The notes below the pieces were generated by a model. It made no database searches and was not told the DNA's origin. It saw only the letters and a list, made by a program, of their open reading frames with translations. Shown here piece by piece: positions 6,507 to 12,143 of a stretch of 12,143 bases of DNA (position 1 is its first letter; every line of letters starts with the position of its first letter). The DNA comes from an uncultured Bacilli bacterium (GTDB lineage: Bacteria > Bacillota_I > Bacilli_A > RF39 > UBA660). The DNA lies in assembly GCA_944358565.1 (NCBI GenBank), contig CALVRK010000021.1, positions 1 through 12,143 of the forward strand, given 5' to 3'. The translations under genes were made by a program, and so were the position numbers.

Positions 6507-7766
6507 GTGGAATATTTAAATTATGATATGGATGGTTATGAAGTGCACGTTATAAAAACTGATCGTTTTAAGACAGTTTTTTATAGTGTAAATATTAGAT
6601 TTGATGATGAAAGAGAAACGGAAAGGTATACATCTTTACTTAGTAGATTACTTATGCAAACAAGTCATAAATATAATAGTTTGAGAGATATAAATGCATT
6701 TTGTGCGAGTATTTATGATCCATCATATAATATTAGAGTTTTAAATAGTGGAAAAGAAAATATCCTTAGTTTGACAGCTAGTTTTGCGAATGAAAAATAT
6801 ACTGAGAAGGGTATGACTGAAAAAAATATCAAGTTTTTATCAGAGTTTATATTTGAACCTAAGGTTATTGATGGGGGCTTTGATAGAGAAGTTTTTGAAA
6901 CGCAAAAAGAAAAATTATTACAATATTACCGAGCACTTAGAGATAATCCACAAAATTATGCGAATAGTCGTTTATCTGAAGAGATGAAGGTTAGAAAATA
7001 TGATGTGATGAAATTAGATGAACTTATTCAAAGTGTTAGTACGTTAACAGCTTTAGAACTTTATGATTTTTATAAAAAAGTGATGAGTGAAGGAAAATTA
7101 GATATATTTGTTTGTGGAGATGTTGATGGTGATGAGATAAAAAAAATTATAGGTAAATCAATTAAGTTTAACGGTTCAAAAAAAGGTGATATAAATCATT
7201 TGGTTAGGCAATGTGATTATAATAAAAAAGAGAAGATTGTTATTGAACCTTCTAGTAATACGCAAAGTAATTTAATTGTTGGATGTAAACTTTTGGATTT
7301 AACGGATTTTGAAAGAAAGTATGTGTTTGTTTTATATTCTTGGATTTTAGGTGGTGGAATGAATTCTCTTTTAACGCAAACAGTTAGGGAGAAAAATTCT
7401 TTATGTTATTACATTTATGCAGCTCGTCAAAATTTATTTGAAACAATGCGAATATATGCGGGAATTAATGGTGAAGATTTTGATAAGACATATGAACTTA
7501 TTAAAAAAGAGATGGATAATATGGAAAAGGGTAATTTTTCTATAGAATTATTTGAAGGAGTTAAAGAGATTTATTATAATTCATTGATTAAAACTTCTGA
7601 TAGTCAAAGTGATTTGGTTGCAAGTTATACATCTGAGCTTTTTATTGGTAATGATAGTTTAGATATAAGAAGAAAAGAGATGGAAAAGGTTACTAAAGAA
7701 GATGTTATGAATTTAGCTAAAAAGGTTCATATTGACACGGTTTATTTGCTTAAAGGAGAGAGGTAA
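6507..7766 (+). CDS. ymfF: M16-family peptidase-like protein lacking the zinc motif, YmfF-like
   Basis: A 419-residue M16B homologue starting at GTG 6507 with GGGGGT (6495-6500) 6 bases upstream. The inverted zinc motif HxxEH is absent: the equivalent N-terminal helix reads LLSRLLMQTSHKYNS (44-58). It does keep the C-terminal glycine-rich segment and substrate-gripping motif, ILGGGMNSLL (280-289) then VREKNSLCYYIY (293-304) with R294 and Y301/Y302. In two-subunit M16B enzymes this is the mark of the non-catalytic partner, so it should pair with the next gene product. In Bacillus subtilis ymfF and ymfH lie together and, as I recall, are needed for 5-aminopentanol modification of EF-P, which is why databases use that label. 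Whether this organism modifies EF-P that way cannot be seen here. The stop lies 1 base before the next ATG. Confidence 0.88.
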   Translation: MEYLNYDMDGYEVHVIKTDRFKTVFYSVNIRFDDERETERYTSLLSRLLMQTSHKYNSLRDINAFCASIYDPSYNIRVLNSGKENILSLTASFANEKYTEKGMTEKNIKFLSEFIFEPKVIDGGFDREVFETQKEKLLQYYRALRDNPQNYANSRLSEEMKVRKYDVMKLDELIQSVSTLTALELYDFYKKVMSEGKLDIFVCGDVDGDEIKKIIGKSIKFNGSKKGDINHLVRQCDYNKKEKIVIEPSSNTQSNLIVGCKLLDLTDFERKYVFVLYSWILGGGMNSLLTQTVREKNSLCYYIYAARQNLFETMRIYAGINGEDFDKTYELIKKEMDNMEKGNFSIELFEGVKEIYYNSLIKTSDSQSDLVASYTSELFIGNDSLDIRRKEMEKVTKEDVMNLAKKVHIDTVYLLKGER

Positions 7767-7767
7767 T

Positions 7768-9054
7768 ATGGAAAAGAAAGGTTATAATGGTTTAGATTTG
7801 GATGTATATGAGGAAGTTTTAGATAATGGACTTAGAATATTTATCAGTCCAATTTCAAGACATACAATTCATGCCCGAATTACAACTTTCTTTGGTGGCT
7901 CAATTTTAGAATTTAAGATGGACGGCGCTAAAGAATTTACTAAGGTGCCAGGTGGAGTAGCTCATTTTTTAGAACACAAGATGTTTGAGAAAAAAGATGG
8001 GGTTGATCCTCTTTCCGTTTATGAGAATAATGGGGCATCTGGAAATGCTTTTACCAATGAATTTGTTACGGCTTATCATTTTACAGGAGCTGGACATTTT
8101 TATGATAATTTAGAAGTTTTACTTAAATGTGTTCATGAGCCTTATTTTACTGATGAGAATGTTTTAAAAGAAAAGGGTATTATTTCTCAAGAGAAAAAAC
8201 AAGATTTAGATAGTCCTTTTTCAATTGTTTATGATAAAAGTTTAGTTGATGTTTTTCATAATTTAGATTTTAAAAATACAGTTTTAGGAAGTTTAGAAGA
8301 TATTAATTCGATTACTAAAGAGGATTTATATAATTGTTTTAATACTTTTTATCATCCAAGTAATATGATACTTACTATTAGTGGTGATGTAGATCCTAAG
8401 GAAACGATAAAATTTATAAAAGATTTTTATAAGAAGTATGATTTTAAGAAAAGACCAAAAATAGAGATTAAACATAAAGATGAGCCAGAATCAGTAGTTA
8501 AAGAAAAAGATATTATTTATATGAATAATTTATCTAAAGAGGTGCTGATAAGTTATAAGGTAAAAAAGCCTAATTATATTAAAGATGATTATTTGAATAA
8601 GATATATTTTTCATTTTTACTCGATATGAAATTTGGGGCTATTTCGGAGATTGTCGATGTTTTTGCGAAAAATAAGAATTTGATTTCATCAGTATCATCT
8701 TATTTAGAAGTAGTTGATGATTATTATATTATTTTATTTAATGCGACGGTTAAAGATGGGGAAGATGAAATTATTGATTTAATAGATAATACAATAAAAG
8801 ATTTTAATTTTGATAAGGAAAATTTTGATTTAATTAAGAAAGCGGTTTTAAATTCAACTATTTTATCGACAGAAAATGCGACAGGTATATGTAATATGAT
8901 ATCTAATCAAGTTTATTTTTATGGTAAACCTATTTATGATATGTATGATAAACTTAAAAAACTTGATTTTGAAACATTTAAAAAATCTATTCAAAACATT
9001 AATTTAAATAATAGAAGTGTAGTTATTTTAGATAATAAAAACTCAAGAAGCTAG
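7768..9054 (+). CDS. ymfH: M16-family zinc peptidase, YmfH-like catalytic subunit
   Basis: A 428-residue protein from ATG 7768, with AAGGAGAGAGG (7753-7763) as ribosome site; a TTG 36 bases upstream is in frame but unlikely. The inverted zinc motif HFLEH (66-70) follows GGVA, and E142 in GIISQEKKQ is the likely third zinc ligand. E69 would be the catalytic base. NNGASGNAFTNEFVTAYHF (87-105) is the usual strand segment after the motif. The C-terminal half keeps the M16 fold (KFGAISEIVDVFAKNKNLISS) but lacks a clear R/Y motif, which the preceding protein supplies, so a heterodimer is expected. There is no signal peptide, so it should act in the cytoplasm. The 3' end overlaps the convergent yigZ by 12 bases inside a bidirectional terminator. 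Confidence 0.93.
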   Translation: MEKKGYNGLDLDVYEEVLDNGLRIFISPISRHTIHARITTFFGGSILEFKMDGAKEFTKVPGGVAHFLEHKMFEKKDGVDPLSVYENNGASGNAFTNEFVTAYHFTGAGHFYDNLEVLLKCVHEPYFTDENVLKEKGIISQEKKQDLDSPFSIVYDKSLVDVFHNLDFKNTVLGSLEDINSITKEDLYNCFNTFYHPSNMILTISGDVDPKETIKFIKDFYKKYDFKKRPKIEIKHKDEPESVVKEKDIIYMNNLSKEVLISYKVKKPNYIKDDYLNKIYFSFLLDMKFGAISEIVDVFAKNKNLISSVSSYLEVVDDYYIILFNATVKDGEDEIIDLIDNTIKDFNFDKENFDLIKKAVLNSTILSTENATGICNMISNQVYFYGKPIYDMYDKLKKLDFETFKKSIQNINLNNRSVVILDNKNSRS

Positions 9055-9076
9055 GGTTATATGCTTTTTGAGTTTT
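9038..9076. terminator. Bidirectional terminator shared by convergent ymfH and yigZ
   Basis: A 14-bp stem, AAAACTCAAGAAGC (9038-9051) against GCTTTTTGAGTTTT (9063-9076), has one G-T pair and an 11-base loop. T-rich tracts flank it on both strands. The stops of both genes (TAG 9052-9054 on plus, TGA 9045-9043 on minus) lie within it, so the last codons of each gene form the stem. Confidence 0.85.
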
Positions 9077-9627
9077 ATTTTACTTAGTTTAATTAATTCA
9101 TTTTCGATTTGTTTATATTTTTCTAAAGTGATGTTGAAGTTATAGGTGATATTAGTTTGATAATCTTTTTTTATATCAATATTTTTTAGTAGATAATCTA
9201 TTTGTTTTAAATTATCATAGGAAAATTCGATAGTTAAATTGTAACCATCTACGATAGTGGTGATGGCGGCTTTTTTTAAGGCTTCACTGGCACTTGTACT
9301 GTAAGCCCTGATTAATCCCCCGGCTCCTAATTTAATACCGCCAAAATATCGAATTACAACACATAATATATTAGTTAAATTATTTTGTTTTAAAACATTT
9401 AAAATAGGTATACCGGCAGTACCACTTGGTTCACCATTATCGGAACATTTTTCGTGATTTTGAATTATATAAGCAAAGCAGTAATGCGTCGCATCTTTAT
9501 ATGTTTTTTTTATTTCTTCTAGTTTTTCTTTAATTTTATTTATATCATTTATGTTAGTTATGATAGTAATAAACCTTGATTTATTAATGATTATTTCATT
9601 AGTTATTTCTTTTTGAATAGACTTCAT
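9043..9627 (-). CDS. yigZ: YigZ/IMPACT family protein (UPF0029)
   Basis: A 194-residue protein from the ATG at 9627, preceded by GGTGAT (9637-9632). The frame is open up to 9672, but that extension would start upstream of the predicted -10, so it is rejected. Signature motifs: SDNGEPSGTAGIPIL (62-76) and VVIRYFGGIKLGAGGLIRAYS (90-110), the hallmarks of the Impact N-terminal domain. The rest (about 125-194) fits the ferredoxin-like C-terminal domain of YigZ/YvyE. The biochemical role is unsettled; eukaryotic IMPACT acts on Gcn2-mediated translation control, and bacterial members have been proposed to bind nucleic acid. It has its own promoter and is convergent with ymfH. Confidence 0.93.
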   Translation of the reverse strand: MKSIQKEITNEIIINKSRFITIITNINDINKIKEKLEEIKKTYKDATHYCFAYIIQNHEKCSDNGEPSGTAGIPILNVLKQNNLTNILCVVIRYFGGIKLGAGGLIRAYSTSASEALKKAAITTIVDGYNLTIEFSYDNLKQIDYLLKNIDIKKDYQTNITYNFNITLEKYKQIENELIKLSKIKLKKHITLAS

Positions 9628-9643
9628 AGTTATCACCAATTTG

Positions 9644-9672
9644 ATTATAAAGAAAATATATTTAAAATACAA
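9644..9672 (-). promoter_or_regulatory. Promoter of yigZ
   Basis: On the minus strand, TTGTAT (9672-9667), a 17-bp spacer and a perfect TATAAT (9649-9644). Predicted start is about 9637, on the GGTGAT ribosome site, so the leader is only about 10 bases. Confidence 0.72.
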
Positions 9673-9681
9673 GTTTTGATT

Positions 9682-9709
9682 AAAAAAGTAAGGATCATTT
9701 CACCTTACT
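9682..9709 (-). terminator. Intrinsic terminator of the lipoprotein gene
   Basis: On the minus strand, AGTAAGG (9709-9703) pairs with CCTTACT (9693-9687) across a 9-base loop and is followed by a run of T (plus-strand A tract 9682-9687). The stem begins inside the TAG stop (9710-9708) and separates this gene from yigZ. Confidence 0.85.
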
Positions 9710-10151
9710 AATTTAGAGTTTTTTGTTTTGAATTTTCATTTTTTAATTCTATTGGAGTTCCAGAAAATGGATAGGCAATTTCACCTGTCATATTATTTTT
9801 ATACTCTAAAGCTGTTACAGGTACAGTATTTATGAAATTGTATTTAACAACACCATACCATTTATAAAAGGTTTCACTATTTATATATTCATAACCATTT
9901 GGAATAATGATTTGTCCATTATTTTTATAACGGATTGAAATAATTGTATAGATAAAGTGTTCTCCTGGGTTAAATTGTTTGCTATTACCGGTAGCTTTCC
10001 AAAAATCGTTTTCAATGCCATTTTCATCATAATCTACAGTATCTTCATTGTTATTCTCTTCATTTTTGCAGCCAGTTAGGCTATTTAATAAAATTATTCC
10101 ACTTAGTGAACCAATTAATTTTAAATATCCTCTTCTAGAAATATTTTTCAT
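9708..10151 (-). CDS. Small putative lipoprotein with a Tat-like signal sequence, function unknown
   Basis: A 147-residue protein not assigned to a named family. The N-terminus has SRRGYLK (5-11), close to the twin-arginine consensus SRRxFLK, a hydrophobic stretch (12-26) and a lipobox LTGC with C28 as the lipidated residue. The mature part of about 120 residues starts with an acidic, Asn-rich linker (KNEENNNEDTVDYDENG) and continues as probable beta-rich sequence (HFIYTIISIRY, IIIPNGYEYI, YGVVKYNFINTVPVTALEY) ending near FSGTPIEL. It should sit on the outer face of the membrane. GAGGAA lies 4 bases before the ATG, a consensus promoter lies upstream and a terminator follows, so it is a single-gene unit. 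Binding or adhesion roles are possible, but the sequence shows none. An ordinary Sec lipoprotein with a chance RR is the main alternative. Confidence 0.85.
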   Translation of the reverse strand: MKNISRRGYLKLIGSLSGIILLNSLTGCKNEENNNEDTVDYDENGIENDFWKATGNSKQFNPGEHFIYTIISIRYKNNGQIIIPNGYEYINSETFYKWYGVVKYNFINTVPVTALEYKNNMTGEIAYPFSGTPIELKNENSKQKTLN

Positions 10152-10176
10152 AATGTTCCTCTTTTCTTTAGATTTT

Positions 10177-10205
10177 ATTATATATAAAACTTATTAAAAG
10201 GTCAA
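10177..10205 (-). promoter_or_regulatory. Promoter of the lipoprotein gene
   Basis: On the minus strand, TTGACC (10205-10200), a 17-bp spacer and a perfect TATAAT (10182-10177). One mismatch from the SigA consensus, so expression is likely strong and constitutive. Confidence 0.85.
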
Positions 10206-10257
10206 TGTATGGTTATTTTGACTTACTTTTGAAACACGATTAAATTTACGCTTAAGC

Positions 10258-10286
10258 TTGATTAAATGTAGATATTTCATTATAAT
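10258..10286 (+). promoter_or_regulatory. Promoter of uvrC
   Basis: TTGATT (10258-10263), a 17-bp spacer and a perfect TATAAT (10281-10286). The predicted start, about 10293, lies on the AAGGTG ribosome site (10294-10299). I see no LexA-type box over it. A second, poorer pair, TTGACT (10218-10223) with TAAATT (10241-10246), sits upstream. Confidence 0.8.
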
Positions 10287-10306
10287 TATTTTGAAGGTGA
10301 AGAGTT

Positions 10307-12070
10307 ATGGTATTAGATAAGCTAAAGTTAGTTCCACATAAACCTGGGTGCTACTTAATGAAAAATTCTGATGGGGTTATTATTTATGTTGGTAAAGCTA
10401 AAGATTTAAGAAATAGACTTAATTCTTATTTTCATTCTTCACATACTGGTAAAACGGCTAGGCTTGTTAGTGAAATTGCGGATTTTGATTATATTGTTGT
10501 TTCATCAGAGACAGAGTCTTTAATATTAGAAATTAATTTGATTAAAAAACACGATCCTAAATATAATATTTTACTTAGGGATGATAAGAGTTATCCTTAT
10601 ATTGAGCTGACTGAAGAGAAGGTTCCAAGATTACTTATTGTGAGAAATGTTCATAAAAAAAAGAAAAAAACAAGATTATTTGGTCCTTATCCTAATGTGT
10701 ATGCGGCTAGAAAGGTTGTTAATTTATTAAATAGGTTATATCCACTTAGAAAGTGCAGGACATATCAAAAAAGACCTTGTTTATATTTTCATATTGGGCA
10801 GTGTTTAGGATATTGTACAAATAATGTCCCAAAAGATATAGTAGAAGCGATGGAAAAAGATATTGTAAGTTTTTTAAAAGGTAATAGTGAGATTGTAACT
10901 GATAAATTAAAAGATGAAATCAAGAAAGAAAGTGATTTGTTACACTTTGAAAAGGCTTTAGAACTTAAAAATTTACTCGATGATATTAATGTTGTTTTGG
11001 TTAAACAGAAAATTGAAGTTAATGATAATGTGGATAGAGATATATTTGGATATTATAATGATGGAAATTATTTAAGTGTGTTTGTGTTATTTGTTAGAGG
11101 TAGTAAGATAAGTGGTCATCATCATCAAATTATTCCATTAATTGATGAAGAAGGTGAAGAATTAACTAGATATATTGCGAAGTTTTATGAAAAGGCTTTG
11201 ATACCTAAAGAGGTTTTAGTGCCAAATATTGTAGATAGTGATTTACTTTCTGATTATTTTAAAGTTAAAATTAAAGTGCCTGAGAAAGGTGTTAAGAAGA
11301 AGTTAGTTGATATGGCTAGCGATAATGCGAAGAAGCAGCTTGAAGATGAATATGATTTGGTTATTAAAACTGAGGAGAAAACTATTAAAGCTAACGAAGA
11401 ACTTAAAAATGTTTTAGGTTTAGATAAATTAGATAGGATTGAGCTTTTTGATAATGCGCATTTATTTGGAACATATAATGTGTCTGGAATGGTTGTATTT
11501 ATAGATGGAAGTCCAGCTAAAAACGAGTACCGTAAGTTTAAGATTTCTGTTGATAAAAATGATGATTATGGTACTATGCGGGAAGTATTATATAGAAGAT
11601 ATTTTAGAGTTCTTAAGGATAATTTGGTTAGACCTGATTTGATTATTGTCGATGGGGGAATCGGACAGATGAATGTTGCTAAAGAAGTACTTAATAGTTT
11701 AGGGATGAATATTAATTTAGTCGGCCTTAAAAAAGATGATAAACATTCAACTAATGCACTTGTGACATTTGATGGAGAAATACCAATCGAAAAAAGAAGT
11801 AATTTATTTCATTATTTAGAAAGAATGCAGGATGAAGTACATAATTTTACGATTAATTATCATAGACAAATTAGAAGTAAGGGTTTATATGCTTCTATAC
11901 TTGATGATATTCCTGGTATAGGCACTGAACGTAAGAAAGAATTACTTAAAAAATATAAGACTACCGAGAACATGCGAAAACAAAGTGTGGAAGAGTTATC
12001 AACTGTTTTGCCCAAAAAGATTGCAGAAGAACTTATTGATATTTTAAATAGTATGAAAGAAGAACAATAA
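10307..12070 (+). CDS. uvrC: UvrABC excinuclease subunit C
   Basis: A 587-residue protein of normal UvrC length, acting in nucleotide excision repair by cutting 3' and then 5' of a lesion marked by UvrA/UvrB. The GIY-YIG domain (about 12-90) has PGCYLMKN, IIYVGKAKDLRNRL with R35, and the metal-binding E75. Four cysteines C150, C158, C166 and C170 (RPCLYFHIGQCLGYC) match the cluster proposed to hold a 4Fe-4S centre in UvrC. The UVR segment, which contacts UvrB, spans about 200-235. The RNase H-like endonuclease domain shows FDNAHLFGTYNVSGMVVF, IIVDGGIGQMNVA and MQDEVHNF. The tail has helix-hairpin-helix motifs, DIPGIGTERKKELLKKY and VLPKKIAEEL. AAGGTG lies 7 bases before the ATG. It appears intact and forms its own transcription unit. 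Confidence 0.97.
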   Translation: MVLDKLKLVPHKPGCYLMKNSDGVIIYVGKAKDLRNRLNSYFHSSHTGKTARLVSEIADFDYIVVSSETESLILEINLIKKHDPKYNILLRDDKSYPYIELTEEKVPRLLIVRNVHKKKKKTRLFGPYPNVYAARKVVNLLNRLYPLRKCRTYQKRPCLYFHIGQCLGYCTNNVPKDIVEAMEKDIVSFLKGNSEIVTDKLKDEIKKESDLLHFEKALELKNLLDDINVVLVKQKIEVNDNVDRDIFGYYNDGNYLSVFVLFVRGSKISGHHHQIIPLIDEEGEELTRYIAKFYEKALIPKEVLVPNIVDSDLLSDYFKVKIKVPEKGVKKKLVDMASDNAKKQLEDEYDLVIKTEEKTIKANEELKNVLGLDKLDRIELFDNAHLFGTYNVSGMVVFIDGSPAKNEYRKFKISVDKNDDYGTMREVLYRRYFRVLKDNLVRPDLIIVDGGIGQMNVAKEVLNSLGMNINLVGLKKDDKHSTNALVTFDGEIPIEKRSNLFHYLERMQDEVHNFTINYHRQIRSKGLYASILDDIPGIGTERKKELLKKYKTTENMRKQSVEELSTVLPKKIAEELIDILNSMKEEQ

Positions 12071-12096
12071 ATTACTTTTTGTAAAGAAAAAGTTAA

Positions 12097-12143
12097 AACA
12101 AGTGATTTTTCGAAAATATTACTTGTTTTTTTTTTTTTTTTTT
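12097..12143 (+). terminator. Intrinsic terminator of uvrC with long T run at window edge
   Basis: AACAAGTGAT (12097-12106) pairs with ATTACTTGTT (12118-12127) with one G-T pair; the loop is AT-rich and can fold further. A run of 18 T (12126-12143) continues to the last base of the window, far longer than the usual 5-8. Confidence 0.82.

Noticed and set aside
10238..10267. Direct repeat GATTAAAT upstream of uvrC
   Set aside because: Two 8-base AT-rich copies 22 bp apart, one overlapping the -35; not distinguishable from chance.
12073..12094. Inverted repeat ACTTTTT/AAAAAGT just after uvrC
   Set aside because: AT-only stem apart from one pair and no T run following; the hairpin at 12097-12127 is the better terminator.
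1..12143. CRISPR arrays, tRNA or rRNA genes, insertion sequences, att sites
   Set aside because: No regularly spaced repeats, cloverleaf sequences, transposase frames or terminal inverted repeats were seen on either strand.

Overview
The window comes from a very AT-rich, compact genome of the low-GC Gram-positive type. The evidence is the A/T-biased codon choice (AGA for Arg, TTA for Leu), Bacillus-type -35/-10 promoters with 17-bp spacers, strong Shine-Dalgarno sites that often use the GGTGAT part of the anti-SD complement, and a Firmicutes gene set (BceRS-BceAB module, YmfF/YmfH peptidases, YigZ, DeoD, UvrC). TGA serves as a stop for several genes and Trp is TGG, so the standard bacterial code applies and this is not a code-variant mycoplasma. 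An Erysipelotrichia- or RF39-like gut Bacilli lineage is my inference; nothing here proves it.

Layout. Positions 1-503 (minus): a TspO/MBR membrane protein gene that runs off the left edge and reads through a hairpin terminator. Positions 571-2601 (plus): an OmpR-type response regulator, a short intramembrane-sensing histidine kinase and a small protein of unknown function, ending in a terminator fused to the last stop codon. Positions 2610-2676: a near-ideal BceR-type operator and a promoter. Positions 2697-5436: an ABC ATPase and a 10-TM permease with a large extracellular domain. Together 571-5436 form a complete Bce-type antimicrobial-peptide sensing and detoxification module, with an extra small gene of unknown role. 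Positions 5437-5755: terminator, about 230 bp with no assignable function, then a strong promoter. Positions 5756-9054 (plus): purine nucleoside phosphorylase and a paired M16 peptidase system (non-catalytic YmfF-like, catalytic YmfH-like). Positions 9043-9627 (minus): YigZ family gene, convergent with and overlapping the YmfH-like gene across a bidirectional terminator. Positions 9708-10151 (minus): a small lipoprotein gene with a Tat-like signal. Positions 10152-10306: divergent promoters. Positions 10307-12070 (plus): uvrC, then a terminator ending in a T run at the window edge.

How the genes work together. In known Bce modules the transporter engages the peptide or its lipid complex and signals to the kinase, which phosphorylates the regulator; the regulator binds the operator and raises transporter expression. 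The operator and promoter seen here fit that loop. The other genes are housekeeping: nucleoside salvage, a peptidase pair whose Bacillus relatives are linked to EF-P modification, YigZ, and nucleotide excision repair. The most useful second looks are the small gene inside the Bce module, the operator architecture, the missing tspO stop, the Tat-like lipoprotein and the habit of building terminators across stop codons.
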